From Hawksworthiomyces lignivorus (lineage: Eukaryota > Ascomycota > Sordariomycetes > Ophiostomatales > Ophiostomataceae), in contig NTMA01000025.1 in assembly GCA_002917075.1 (NCBI GenBank), positions 248,001 to 312,000 of the forward strand: a stretch of 64,000 bases of DNA, read 5' to 3'. Position 1 is the first letter of the stretch. Every line of letters starts with the position of its first letter. Positions 9,136 through 20,533 of this stretch are shown here, piece after piece. A model generated the notes under the pieces. That model was not told the origin of the DNA. It made no database searches and was given only the letters and a program-made list of their open reading frames with translations. The position numbers and the translations under genes are program-made.

Positions 9136-11046
9136 TCACTCTTGTCCTCGGCCAAAGCCTTTCAACCAGTAGTTGTGCCGCGACCACAGGGTGTCGGCCT
9201 TCTTGCAGCGCGGGTGGAAGTGATCCTCGTCGTCACCCCAGGGGAACATGGCCACCAGGCAGAGCTCGTCTGGGTCGGCGCAGGGGTCGCACTCCTTCCA
9301 GGTGGTCCACTGCAGCTGCACCATAAGGTCGCCGACGATTTGCCGCACCTCTGCCGCCTTCTTCTCGTCGTCATCGTCGTCGTCGTCGTCGTCGTCATTA
9401 TCGCTCTTCTCCTCGCGAGGAGCAGACGCATCAGGGTTGACGTTGGCCTTCTCGTCATAGAGGATGTCTCGGAGCGAGAACATGGACGCGCAGATCGTGC
9501 GCGTGACCGTCTCCACGGCCAGGTGGAGCGACCGGTCCTCGGGCGTCCACGTGCTCGCCCGCTCCCGTGCTGCTGTCAAGTAGTGGCCGGCGCAGCGGTC
9601 GAGCCGCAGGGCCAGGTCCTCGCCGTCGGGGCCCGCGGCGTAGTCGATGTAGGGGTTGAGCAGCGTGGCGACGAACGCGCGGGCGGTGGCTAGCAGCGGC
9701 GCGGCCTGCTCCTGGGCGGCCAGCTGCCGCAGGCGCGCCGAGTAGCGCGTGACGACGAGGTCGACGATGCCCTGCCAGTCGATGATGGCGTGACTGTCAC
9801 CGTTGTCGGCGGCGGAGGCTGCGGCAGCGGCGACGCCGTGGCGGGCGGCGATCACCTCCTGCAGGCGGGCGCGGATGCCGCGGCGCTGGGCGCGCGTGGT
9901 GCTGGCGAGGCGGGGCAGCTCGGGGCGGGCGGCGTCCGGGTTGGTCAGGTTGACGTCGTAGAAAAAGGCCGAGACCATGCTGGACCAGTCGACGCGCACG
10001 CGGCCGGCGGGCTGGCCGTGGTAGCGGAAGGAGACGCCGCGCAGAAACTCGAGGTCGGCGTACGGCGGCAGGCCGCCCGTCTCGTTGGCAAAGGGGCTCG
10101 GCCGGATCGCCTCGACGGCCAGCCCGCCGCCCACGCTAAAGTCGCAGTAGATGATCTCGAAGCCCGCCTCCGTGCGCACGAACCCGTCGATCCGCCCGCC
10201 CTCCCACGCCCACGCCCGTGCCAGGTCGCACAGGCCTAGCGCCCGCTCCATCTCACCGCCGAGCGTGCGCCGGTGCCCGTCATCCGCCGTCCAGTCCAGC
10301 AGCAGCGCGTCCTGCGTGTCCAGGCAGCCGTACCCCGTCTTGCCCGCCGCCATGCCGTCAATGTACAGCAGATTCAGCGGACGCTCCGCTCGGTAGATGT
10401 GGAAGTAGCCGCGCCAGCCGGGATAGCTGGCGTCGTCCGCCGCTGCCGCTCCCGTCCGCCCGTCGCCTTCTTCCGAGCCGCTGCCGCCCAGCGGCTTCTG
10501 GCCGGCGTGGCCCTCGTCCTTGAAAGAGGACAACGACCGCGCGCGCAGCCGCGGCTCATAAAAGGCCTCCCAGTCCCACGCCGCCTCCCCTGGGACGGCA
10601 AGTGTGCCGTCTCCTTGTCCCTCTAGGAGAGCAGGAGGAGGAGGCGTCTCGCCAGGCGGAGGCCGCCGGGGCTCGCCGCCGGGTACGCCAGGCGGGCCCC
10701 GGCGGCCGCCATCGCCGGACCGGGCGAAATTCTGCGCGTGCTCCAGCTCAAAGGCGAGCCACTCGCAGCCCGTGCCGTTCAGTCCACCTGGCCGGTCGGC
10801 GTGCGGCCCGCCGTGGTAGAGAAGCTGGCCCGCGGGAACGGTCGCCAGGAACAGCGACATGCCGTTGTGGTTGAGCGACGAGCCCCACTGGCGCATGGCC
10901 GAGTGCACGGCGTTGAAGATGGAAAAGGCATTGCGGCGGATGGCGTCATCGCTGGTCGGCAGCGGCGGCTCCACAGAAGCGGCGGCTCCGGCAGCAGAAG
11001 CCCACAGCAGCGCCAGAGAGACAGACCAAAGAGCAAGGGGAGCCAT
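9136..11046 (-). CDS. Secreted conserved fungal protein of unknown function
   Basis: This is 636 residues from the ATG at 11046. The frame is open 14 codons further upstream but with no ATG, and this start gives a good signal peptide (MAPLALWSVSLALLWASAAGAAA). The mature protein has blocks that look strongly constrained: FNAVHSAMRQWGSSLNHNGM, TGCEWLAFELEHAQNFA, and GYFHIYRAERPLNLLYIDGM followed by AAGKTGYGCLDTQD. A Pro/Gly-rich linker and a run of 11 Asp interrupt it, and the C-terminus is Cys-containing (ECDPCADPDELCLVAMFPWG). I know this layout from ascomycete genomes only as an uncharacterised extracellular family and assign no enzyme activity. No intron is needed. Confidence 0.8.
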   Translation of the reverse strand: MAPLALWSVSLALLWASAAGAAASVEPPLPTSDDAIRRNAFSIFNAVHSAMRQWGSSLNHNGMSLFLATVPAGQLLYHGGPHADRPGGLNGTGCEWLAFELEHAQNFARSGDGGRRGPPGVPGGEPRRPPPGETPPPPALLEGQGDGTLAVPGEAAWDWEAFYEPRLRARSLSSFKDEGHAGQKPLGGSGSEEGDGRTGAAAADDASYPGWRGYFHIYRAERPLNLLYIDGMAAGKTGYGCLDTQDALLLDWTADDGHRRTLGGEMERALGLCDLARAWAWEGGRIDGFVRTEAGFEIIYCDFSVGGGLAVEAIRPSPFANETGGLPPYADLEFLRGVSFRYHGQPAGRVRVDWSSMVSAFFYDVNLTNPDAARPELPRLASTTRAQRRGIRARLQEVIAARHGVAAAAASAADNGDSHAIIDWQGIVDLVVTRYSARLRQLAAQEQAAPLLATARAFVATLLNPYIDYAAGPDGEDLALRLDRCAGHYLTAARERASTWTPEDRSLHLAVETVTRTICASMFSLRDILYDEKANVNPDASAPREEKSDNDDDDDDDDDDEKKAAEVRQIVGDLMVQLQWTTWKECDPCADPDELCLVAMFPWGDDEDHFHPRCKKADTLWSRHNYWLKGFGRGQE

Positions 11047-12339
11047 GGATGTTCGTTTGGTGGCGTTGATAGACGATGACTCGGTCAAGGCCTACGCATG
11101 ACTCGCCAGGGAAAGGGAAAAAAAAGGCAGATAAGAAACACGGCTCATTGATTAAGTCAAGCACAGCTTAGATAAGGGCCGGCTGTGAGGTCTCGAAAAT
11201 TGAAGACGGTAACCCGTTCAATAGACATAGAGGCAGCTGAGAAATAAAATAAATAAAACAAGAGAAAAGCAACAATATCTCGAAAAGCAGAAACAAAATC
11301 AAACTAGAGACTTGTCCAAATCACCACATCTACTGAAACGGGTCCATCAGGCAGTAACCTTACTTGGGTCGAAGAAGCTCTTCTTAGCACAAGGTGTTTC
11401 TTTTCTTAAAAGACGGTATGCATGCGTCTTACAAGGCGTGGCATCCAAATGCTATATGCAACATTAAAATGGCGCGCTAATTGGCCTGTGACTGGTTGGG
11501 CTTGGCCGCGTCATCAAGATGGTCGATACTAAGGGGTTGAAATGACCTCACTGTGTGCATTGCGCTGATATCTTTTAGCGTACCGAACAGCGGCTTTGCT
11601 GAACATGGGCTGCGATAAGGCCTTGCGAAGCCACCATTAGGTGCAACTTCTAGCACAGATCATCAGAGAATCTTATTAGTGCAATACTTAGAGGTCTAGC
11701 AAAAACTGCCGCAGCACAGCCGCCAATTTGAACGGCCCAGACACGTTATCGGAGAAAGCCTCTGCATCGTCCGTTCCTTGGCCAACAACCCAATACCGAA
11801 CATAGCGCCCTCTGCTCCACGACAAGAGCACCACCTTCTTGTATCGTAGACTGCCTACTGAAAACCCTGCCGTCTACCAATGCCCCGTAAATGAGTCGCG
11901 CAGCGAACTGCGGTAGCCGCATTTTGTGCAGCGGTAGCCCTTGGATGGCTGCAGCACTGTAATCGATCCACCAGCCAACAGTGGGTGCTTCGAGGATTGC
12001 TAAAATACGTATGCTCATACATAAACAAGAAACTCGTGTAGCAGATAGTGCTAGTATAATTTCAACGCTCAAGGTTTTTATTTTGTTAGTCAGATTAAGT
12101 ACTAACGTCTTTCATCTGAAATCCGCTCTTTACATCCTTCTAACAAAGCACGGAGTATTTTCCCCAAAATACATGATGCAGAATATATATTCGATGCTAA
12201 GAACGTCAGAACAAAGATTGAATGACTTTGAGCAAAGATGTCATATTTCGTCAACTACTGATACAAAAGAGTACTCTTCCTCCAACAAAAATATCCCCAT
12301 CCTGTTAGCCGAGTTGGGCAAAACGTCTCGAAATAATTC
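11047..12339. other. AT-rich intergenic region at the left edge of the accessory region
   Basis: These 1.3 kb contain no supported gene. The left part includes the promoter of the secreted-protein gene. The right part (about 11980-12340) is strongly AT-rich and joins the 3' end of the NLR gene. Short open frames on both strands lack domains and have no convincing starts. Confidence 0.55.
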
Positions 12340-15126
12340 CTAAGTTAAATTATGACGTTGTGTATGTTTTAATGAATTCTTAATCGTGACTGTAATAGGA
12401 TGCTCAGCACCCAACGTTTTTGCCAATATCTCAATTGTCTGACGGTACATTTCTTCGGCCTCGGTGTATTTTCCAAGATCATGGAGCGTATCCGCGATAC
12501 GGGACTTCATTACAACTGTCCTGGGATGCTCGGTGCCCAGTGTCTTTGCTAGTACTTTAAACGTTTGCCGGTATATTTTTTCAGCCTCTTCGTGCTTCCC
12601 TTGACTCAAAAGTGCGTTCGCTATGTTAGACTTTGTTTCAAGCGTATTATGATGCTCGGCGCCGAATGCGTGCTTTTGGGCTGAATACGTCTGCCGGTAC
12701 ATTTTTTCTGCCTGTGCAAACTTTTTCTGCCCGTAAAGTACATTCGCGACGCCAATCTTGCTTAAAAGTATATCTGAATGGTTGGCGCCTAGCACCTTTG
12801 TCTGCATTATAAGTGTTTGCCGATATAGTTCTTCAGCTTCCACAAATTTGTTCTGGTAATATAGCGCATTCGCAATACCAACTTTGCTTGAAATTGCACG
12901 AGGATGCTCGGCACCATGTATTATCGTTTCGTCCGTGAAAACTTCTCGATATAGTTCTTCAGCCTCGAAATATTTCCCTTGTTCGATAATCGCATGTCCA
13001 AGTCGAGACCGAGTATAGATCGTCTCAGGGTGCTTGGCACCTAGTATCTTCGTCAGCGCCATGAGCGTTTGCTGATATATATTCTCGGCTTCTGCGTATT
13101 TTCCTAGCCTTATATGGCTTAGTGCTACGTTGTCAAGAAGTTCCGAGTAAGACGCTTTCCAGGGTGAGCTATCTGGGAACTTAAGTATTTCCTGTGTATG
13201 AGGTAAATACTTCTCCCAGATGGCCTTGTTTTCATATTCTGGGTTGGGAAATACATCGCTTAGTCTTCGTATCGCCGTTGCAAAGCATTCGTTTAGCTTA
13301 TTTTCCTTGGCCAGCCAATTCTGCATTGCTAGCCGGACAAGTCTATGTATGTCATATGCATCTTGATTCGGTCGTTTGCTTATAAATGCGTATGCTTCAA
13401 GCACGGCGATCGCCTCGTCAACCTCAAGTTCAGAATTGCTGAAGAAAAGAAGACTTTTTGGAATGTCTTTCTCCGCAAGATAAGACATAAATTGGAGGCA
13501 CTGAGCAGCAAGAACGTTGTCTCGAGCGATATGCTGAAACGAGATTAGCCAGGTCATGGTGATCGGGTTTTGTGCCGCCTTGTAGCGGCCCCGGTCTGTG
13601 AAGTCTTTGCTTAGCAGCTCCATAAAGCGTTTGTCACTCGTCTGGCAGTGTTCAAGGTACTTTGCAGTTGTTATCCTGGTCTGGTCCATATACGCAGACG
13701 CTTGTTTAATGGCGAGTGGCAGATCGGCAAGGACATCGAGCAGCTGAGACGTGCTCTCCGAATCTCGTAGTTGAGTTGCATCCAGATCTTGCTGTAGCAT
13801 ATCCTCGGCTTCAGGCCTGCTTAATTCGTTCACACGGACCATATCAGCTCGCGAAATGCCAAGCTTGTTAACTACTTCGTGATTGCGTGTCGTAAATAGA
13901 ATAGACCCATTGACACTCCAGGGAAGGTAGTCAAATAACGGCGCAGCCGCACCATTGCTTAAGACTAGGTCTATATCGTCGGCGTTGTCGACAATCAAAA
14001 GCCAATTATAGGCACTTTGGTCCAGAGCTGTCTTGACGAGCAGCTTAATATCCGCTGTATGCTCCTCAGCGCCCTGGACCTTCAGCTGCCTACCGATCTC
14101 ACGGTAGGTGTTCTCAAAAACTGTGCTGTTGAGAGCGGGGACCCAGAAGATAGAGCAGTCTTTGCACTCTTCCCTGACAAGATAGGCAACTTCGATGGCG
14201 ATCTGAGTTTTCCCGATGCCGCCGAGCCCTTCGATGGCTGTCCTTTGACAAACGTCCTTTTCTGCTCTTGGAGGAACCTTCTCGAGAAGCTCGGCTAAGA
14301 TTGCTGCACGACCGACAAACTTCTTATTTCGATCGATTGGTACCATCCAGTGGGGTGTATGTTGTTCAAAATGAGAGTCGAATGTTGCGTCGCCCTTTGT
14401 GGCTTTAATAATCTCCTCCCGCAACCGCTTGAAAGCCTTCTGCTTTCCCTCGCCATAGAGAAGCGGCATTTGTATGTCGAAAATACCCAGCAGTGCGTAT
14501 GCCATATCTTCTTCACGTGTCGTTTCTCGGTCCTCAACCCACGCCAGTCGCTCTCGGATAGTAAAATTATGCAGAGGGTGGCCACGGAGTGCCTCGATTG
14601 GAAGTTCTGTTCTGCTATGGACATGCTTCTCTAGGCTGCTCTTATTCCCTAAGAACGCGCCTTCTTTAGAGAAAAACTCTACTGTCGCGGGAGCAATGAG
14701 CTCCTGGAGGGTCCAACCACGAGTAAACCATCTACTCTTCCGAAAAACCAACTCCCAAGCCGGATCACTCTGGTGACCGTAAGCAGGCTTTGAGACGTCG
14801 GCAAGGTAGACGTAGCATTTCACTGCATCGCGATACCAGCGAAACATGGAGTTAATAGCCTCCTGGAGCTCGGCGCTGCTCGATTTATCGATGCAGCATG
14901 TGTCGATCCAAAAATACAGCAGATTATCGCGAAAGGCTTGGTCTGCGCAAAACTGTATCTTTTGATAGCCGAGTTTGTCCTTTGCTGAGCCATCCGTGAA
15001 GTCTTTGAAGGTCACCTCTTCGACGCCCCAGGTGTGCGAGAGGATGGCATACGGGGGCGCGTCGTGGCCGAGAGCGACTTCAGTCAGGCAGATCTCGCCT
15101 GTATCTTTCCGCTCTAGGAGACGCAT
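12340..15126 (-). CDS. NLR-type protein: HET - NB-ARC - TPR
   Basis: This intronless 928-residue protein starts at the ATG at 15126. The N-terminal HET domain spans about residues 20-230 (AILSHTWG at 27-34, WIDTCCIDK at 73-81, RGWTLQELIAP at 136-146). A STAND nucleotide-binding domain follows, with P-loop GLGGIGKT at 300-307, Walker B LLIVDNADD at 376-384, GSILFTTRN at 407-415 and an LPLA motif at 469-472. The C-terminus carries six 42-residue TPR units (about 661-912) with consensus A..L...GKY.EAE.(M/L)YRQT, of the kinesin-light-chain type. Fungal proteins with this layout act in heterokaryon incompatibility or non-self recognition: ligand binding by the repeats triggers oligomerisation, and the HET domain drives cell death. 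The role here is inferred from architecture. All key motifs are intact. Confidence 0.93.
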   Translation of the reverse strand: MRLLERKDTGEICLTEVALGHDAPPYAILSHTWGVEEVTFKDFTDGSAKDKLGYQKIQFCADQAFRDNLLYFWIDTCCIDKSSSAELQEAINSMFRWYRDAVKCYVYLADVSKPAYGHQSDPAWELVFRKSRWFTRGWTLQELIAPATVEFFSKEGAFLGNKSSLEKHVHSRTELPIEALRGHPLHNFTIRERLAWVEDRETTREEDMAYALLGIFDIQMPLLYGEGKQKAFKRLREEIIKATKGDATFDSHFEQHTPHWMVPIDRNKKFVGRAAILAELLEKVPPRAEKDVCQRTAIEGLGGIGKTQIAIEVAYLVREECKDCSIFWVPALNSTVFENTYREIGRQLKVQGAEEHTADIKLLVKTALDQSAYNWLLIVDNADDIDLVLSNGAAAPLFDYLPWSVNGSILFTTRNHEVVNKLGISRADMVRVNELSRPEAEDMLQQDLDATQLRDSESTSQLLDVLADLPLAIKQASAYMDQTRITTAKYLEHCQTSDKRFMELLSKDFTDRGRYKAAQNPITMTWLISFQHIARDNVLAAQCLQFMSYLAEKDIPKSLLFFSNSELEVDEAIAVLEAYAFISKRPNQDAYDIHRLVRLAMQNWLAKENKLNECFATAIRRLSDVFPNPEYENKAIWEKYLPHTQEILKFPDSSPWKASYSELLDNVALSHIRLGKYAEAENIYQQTLMALTKILGAKHPETIYTRSRLGHAIIEQGKYFEAEELYREVFTDETIIHGAEHPRAISSKVGIANALYYQNKFVEAEELYRQTLIMQTKVLGANHSDILLSKIGVANVLYGQKKFAQAEKMYRQTYSAQKHAFGAEHHNTLETKSNIANALLSQGKHEEAEKIYRQTFKVLAKTLGTEHPRTVVMKSRIADTLHDLGKYTEAEEMYRQTIEILAKTLGAEHPITVTIKNSLKHTQRHNLT
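12391..13146 (-). repeat. Six tandem 126-bp units encoding TPR repeats
   Basis: Six in-frame units of exactly 42 codons lie back to back at the 3' end of the NLR gene. Each has the EAE.(M/L)YR core and most have a (L/F)GAxHP element. They are clearly related but already diverged from each other, not near-identical copies. Confidence 0.85.
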
Positions 15127-16831
15127 TGCTTGAACGGCAGCAAAAGCGATCGCAAAATGCCGTCAACCATTGACGTTAAACTCGGGCCTTTTCCCTTGGT
15201 GACTGCTATTTCGCTTGGGTACTCTAGCCGCTATTCCGATCCTATGTTGTTAAGTTGTCGATGGATTGGTGAGGGTCTTAACAAGCTTAGGGAGCAGATG
15301 GCGGGATCATTCTAGGGAGGAAGGTTGGCTGAGGAAGCGTTAAATGTTCGGCGATCTTTTGTCGAGAGAGAAAATGACTTGGTGCCAATAATATAAGACA
15401 GCATCAACGCCGAATCGAGTGCTGGCTTCAAGTTTTTGGGTTATATACGGAGCAGCTCTCCAAGACAATGTCAGGAGGTAATGACAATCGCGTACTGCTG
15501 AGGCTAAAATGCAGACATTTTTCGGGCGTAAAATTGGGCAGCTAAAGCAAGGCTGCAGGCTGTCGTTCAGGGCCAAACAAAGATTAACTCACCACCCTTA
15601 TTTTTGGAGTTTGGAAAGCTGTTCTACACAAGTGGCAGCGTTTGCCCTCCTGTTATTGTGCAGTATGGAGTGGGTATGATTCTGGTCCAAGCGACGGATC
15701 ATCAGCCGGTCCTATTGTAGACGGTAATGCAGCGGAGCGTTATTAGAGAATAGTGTTGAGGATGGGCTGACAGACGCGGGGCTGTTCTGGTTTCGGGGGA
15801 GAGTGTTCTTACAGCTAATAGAGCCCTCTAATCAGACTTTTGTGAGTGGCAGTACGATCACGAATCCACACGGGACAAACAGTGGACCAATACGATGATT
15901 CTGCCTTTTCCTCGAAATAAAATAGACTAAAGATCCGCTCGTGGCTGGAACATGTTGAGGAAAGGCGATCACGAAAATAGTCACAGAATAGTTTTTTTGG
16001 ACGAAACAAAGGATAATAATGAACAACCGGCAGTGGAAGGGGCTTGAAAGATCTTGAGATATCGAGAAAACTTCATGGTCTTCGCTCTTTCAACCTCTTT
16101 CTGACTCGAGATTAGCGAGATTAACGATGCTTTGTAGACAACATCTATGGATTTACTTCGTATTCTCTTAGAAAAATCAGTATAAGCATCAGCGATCTAA
16201 CAATACACTTTTACTATATCATTAAATCCCAAAAAATACCAAAGATTTCAAGAGACAAGTTTTTTTTTTAATGCAAAGGTTGACATTGTTTTATAACAAA
16301 AAAAATTTTCAGATGATCCTTAAAATGAGTTGCTACGAAATAGACCCAGCGTGGCCTATTTAGCGACCCAAAGCGGCCAACTAAGGCAGAAACATGGCTG
16401 GCATCCACACGGACTGTACAGGCACACGTCTTAAAGAGGAAATTTCCCAATAAGCTTTTTCGTATGGGAGATGTGGTTATTATCTTTAGGCTTTCGAATT
16501 CACGTTATCGAGTCGTTGGATGGGCTCAGAAAGTGTCAATACGTCGAGATATACCAAGGATATTTCGAAATTTGAGATAGAACATCATAGTGAACACGAA
16601 TTCTACCTTAGCCGCCGTATATTCGTGAACATGTCGACTTTCATGTAGCTTTTGAATGTAGGGCATTCTATAATGAGACCCCAAAAATATTTACTTGCCA
16701 TATTTTGTTTGATAAAGGCTTGTACCACTTGGTGCCAATTATGCAGATGCATTTGCCATGTAGTTTTGCACTCCATATTATGCCAAGGGTTTGAAATTAT
16801 GCGCTACGAGCGTAAATCAAACCAACAGCAG
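15127..16831. other. AT-rich region without genes
   Basis: These 1.7 kb lie upstream of the NLR gene. The first 200 bp probably hold its promoter. From about 15800 to 16830 the sequence is strongly A/T-rich with only short, domain-free open frames. It could be an old transposon decayed by repeat-induced point mutation, but no terminal repeat or protein relic can be recognised. Confidence 0.5.
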
Positions 16832-17900
16832 CTACTCAAATTTTAGTTTCCAGACATCTCCGAGTCTAGAGTTATCCTCTCCGAGTCCGCCGTGAACAAT
16901 GACCGCCTGCTTGCCGCTTTCATCGTGCAGCACGTCTGCTCCAAACCAGCCTCTCGCGGCTGGAGCATCACCTGCCGGCTCAATCCTTGTCCATTCCTGG
17001 CGTTCAATGTCAAATGCCCATACATCCGCTAGCATCTTTCCAGCCCCAGCATGCCCCAAGGAACTTGGGTCCCTCTCGCCAAATAGAGTCAATAGGTAGT
17101 CACGCCCCCCAATCTTCAGCGCAACAAGCGCACTGACGCTCCGCGGCTCGGGGCCGTGAGAGCCGTCGGGTTGAAAAGAGATGGTCGACCAGGCTCCGGC
17201 GCTAGGGTCGTAGACGTCAATTGCGCCTCCCTGCTCCTTTGCGCCGTCAAAGCCGTTCATTCGGTACAGCTTGCCATTCGCAACGGCGATCGAGGTGCCT
17301 CCCCGCGCCGGCGCTGGAGCAGGCGGCAGCTCCGTCCAGGTCTCTGCGCTGACATTGAACGACCAGAAATCGGACAGGCGGCCCTTTTCCGGGCATCCAG
17401 CGTGCACGTAGATGTTGCTGTGCCCGTCCGAGGCCATGGCGTGGTAGCTCCGGCCAGCCGGGTAGCGCGCCGAGGGATCCGCCGGCTTGACCAGCTTCCA
17501 GAGAGTCTGGCTGGGCGTGTACCGCCAGACAGCGCCGCCTTCCTCGAGAGGCGTCATGGCGAGGCCGCCCCGCCCAGAGAACATATAGAGCGCATCGTTG
17601 AGCACCGTGGTGGCGGAGCCAACGCGGGGAGTCGGCGCTTCTGGGGAAGCCTCGAGCGTTGTCAAAGTCGCCAGTCCTTGACAGCTGTCAATCGCAGCGC
17701 GTTCAACTCCGTGACATTATAACCATACCTTGTTCCAGGTCGAGTGGGACGACGTCAAATCGATTATCCACTGCTTGTCTGGGAAGCAACTCCCCGCCAA
17801 AGGCCCAAGCTTGTGATCCGAGCACAGAAAAGCACTGTGACGAGCGCTGGAGCCGCGCACTTGTGGTGACGCGCGACCAAGTTGCTGATATACCAGCCAT
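16832..17900 (-). CDS. Kelch-repeat beta-propeller protein
   Basis: Two exons, complement(16832..17676, 17729..17900), give 338 residues. Exon 1 encodes MAGISATWSRVTTSARLQRS through SQAWAFGGELLPR. The donor is GTATGG and the acceptor is an unusual AAG; the nearer CAG acceptor would put a stop into the frame. Kelch blades follow with the usual order of GG doublet, Tyr and Trp (ALYMFSGRGG, NIYVHAGCPEKGRLSDFWSFN, KLYRMNGFDGA, AVIVHGGLGEDNSRLGDVWKL), about six blades in all. The layout matches small cytosolic fungal kelch proteins distantly related to nitrile-specifier proteins. The substrate or partner is unknown. Blade count and fold are confident; biochemical function is not. Confidence 0.85.
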
Positions 17901-18976
17901 GGTGGAAGAAGAGCAGGAATACTAAAATGGACTGAATGATGAGTACGGACAGTACACCATACTTCTAGAAGAGATGTAGACGTTAGGCCATTATATATAG
18001 TGTCTTCGTTTGCCCCGCCAGTCGGCACGAGTCTCGATTGTGATCGTTTTGATCGGCGTGCCTGTTTCCGTATCACGCCATATTAGTTATCGATAAAAGA
18101 CTAGGTAAGAACAAGCGAGGAGATCCCGTGCGTGAAACGTGCAACCCGCCTTATCAGGCGTCATATTCGCTTCAGATCCAATGCACAGAGTCATGCTGTG
18201 GGACCGTGCTGTCAGTGGTCTGAGGCACACACGGGCAATTTACTGAAACACGCTGCTAGTCGTATATACGAGTCTCTGTTGACTGATCAAGTGTTAAGTG
18301 TCCATCAAGGTACCTGCGAATTACCAAATGCCGCCAATAAGAGCGATTCTACTACGGAGTATTCCCAACAGTTTCTCGAGGAAGCTCTGCCAAGACGCGC
18401 TTTTGAGGCCTCCCTTCCACATTGCAAATATGTCACTAGAGTCAATTACTTTTACAAGGTATGCAGTCTAGGTCATCTAGCAAGCATTTAAGCCATTGGC
18501 CGAGGTGATATCTTATATTATCAATAGCCGCGATAGGTAAGCTTAGTGCGTGGTGAAGTTGCTTCGTAGCCGCTCCCCACTCTGGCACTGGCACTAAGGA
18601 TTTCTGTATATATAGGCTGCGCTGACTCTTCATATTCGTACTTGCGCCGCGCCTATCAGTATACGACTTAAAATATGAAGATAAATATAAAAAGAGAACA
18701 AAAACGATTTAGAACTTCTCTGTACTCCGTACAACTTGTTATGTAATCAATGTGGCTTTTTTAAAGTAATATTAAAGAGGGATTTATTCCCATCTTGGCC
18801 AATACTACTGCTCAATATGAAGTAGTGCATGCAGGAGTTCGCATGTGGGAGTTGGCAGCTGATAAGCACTGGCTGGTAAGTTGACTCCGTGCACGTCGGG
18901 TTCGTCAAGAACACGGTTGCTCCCGCCCTGCAGAGGAGCAAAATTATCGTCCAACGCTCTTCACTCAGCTCACAAT
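17901..18976. other. Intergenic region between divergent kelch and acyltransferase genes
   Basis: This 1.1-kb stretch separates two divergently transcribed genes. It is moderately AT-rich and becomes strongly so near 18650-18790. An open frame at 18132-18491 has no ATG start and no domain. I see no RNA gene. Confidence 0.5.
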
Positions 18977-20533
18977 ATGAAGTCCCTAATACACAGGATA
19001 CGCGGGAGAAGACGCCGGCGCGTCGCACCCGCCCGGGTGGATGACGATACCGTGGTACTGGCGCCGTTCTTTGATGGAATAAAAAACAATCGTGACATTA
19101 TAATTGGCTGGACGATGCGTTTCGACGATGTCCTAGATGCCGACCGGCTGCACTCGGCGATGACCAAGCTGCTTTCAACGGGAGACTGGAAGAAACTTGG
19201 CGCGCGTTTGCGACTCAATGTGAGTTGGGGAGAGCGCCAAGAGCACTGTTGGGTAGTCGCTAAAGGGCAGCTCTAGGACGACGGAAAGCTCGAGTATCAC
19301 ATCCCGAATGAGTTTACAGCCGATCGGCCGGCTGTGCGGTTCTCACATGAGACTATTGCCCTCGCCATCGATGACCATCCGCTGGCAAAGCGTCTGCCCA
19401 GGCCGACGCAAGAGCCCGCGGTTCACCCTGGCAGTGAGACCTTCCGGCAATTTGTTGCACGGGCTGATGTGCCAGAGACCTTTAAGGACTACATACACAG
19501 CGACGAACCTCAGATCGCCATGCATATTACGTCTTTCACCGACGCGACTCTAGTCGGAATAACATGGCCCCACACCATGGCTGATGCTATAGGGTGCCAA
19601 TACTTGATGAATGCGTTGTCTTTGATGCTAGCGGGTCGCGAGGACGAGATCCCGCCGGTTCTAGGTGCTTGGGAGGATGTGCTGGAGAGTGTTGGTACTA
19701 CGTCTGACGAGATAAAAGAGCCTTATGTTCTGGGCAAGTTTCGCATAGGAATTTTCAGCATGATTCGTTTTGCGCTTGGGTTTCTATGGGACTCTTGGCG
19801 GATGGGAGAGATAGAATGTCGGACTCTGTTCTTGCCTGCCTGGAAGTTGGCGCAACTACGCGAGAGAGCCGAGCAGGGTCTCAGGGAGGAATCATTCACG
19901 AATAAGCCGGCCTTCCTTAGTGATGGCGACATAATCAGCGCCTGGGGAGCTCAAAATATAATGGCTGCCGAGTCATCTCCACGCCCAGCCATTGTTGCAA
20001 ATGTTGTCGAGGTTCGCCGTCGACTGAAAACTATCTTCCAGCCTAATGGGGTGTATATTAACCCTCTGGGGTTTCTTTCTTACTCCTTGCTTTCCACAAA
20101 CGAAGTCGCAACTGGATCTCTGGCTTACGTAGCGTCGAGAATACGCAACGACCTGGTTGAGCAGGCCACGGAACCTCAAATGCGGGCCTTTATTGGAGAA
20201 ATGCGATCCGGTTTTGAAAAGAACGGACTGCCACCGCTGTTCGGCCACCCTGACAGTAGGCTCATTGTCGTCAGCAATTGGACAAAGGCCAAATTCTTTG
20301 ATATTGTCGATTTCAGCCCGGCAGTTGTTCGATCGAGCGGCACAGACGAATCACGATATGCACCTGTTGGGAAGCCAGTATTCCATCATTCACAGACTAT
20401 GACGCGAAGCATGTGGTCTCGGAATGTAATTACCGTGCTAGGAAAGGACCACATGGGAAATTACTGGATCGGTGGCTACTTAACAGCGGCTGTTTGGCGC
20501 AAGATAGAAGAGCATCTTGGTATAAAGCATTGA
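18977..20533 (+). CDS. BAHD-type (PF02458) acyltransferase, secondary-metabolism class
   Basis: Two exons, join(18977..19219, 19277..20533), give 499 residues; the 57-bp intron (GTGAGT...CTCTAG) removes an in-frame stop and joins GARLRLN to DDGKLEYHIP. The start MKSLIHRIRGRRRRR is basic. The HxxxD catalytic motif is HTMAD at residues 180-184, where His acts as general base for transfer of an acyl group from acyl-CoA to an alcohol or amine. The usual structural DFGWG motif is replaced by DFSPAV. The family includes fungal trichothecene 3-O-acetyltransferases and related tailoring enzymes. There is no polyketide synthase, NRPS or terpene cyclase nearby, so no cluster product can be proposed. 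Confidence 0.85.

Noticed and set aside
11746..12072. 108-codon minus-strand ORF as a transposon relic
   Set aside because: A vague resemblance only; no transposase motif or terminal repeat could be seen.
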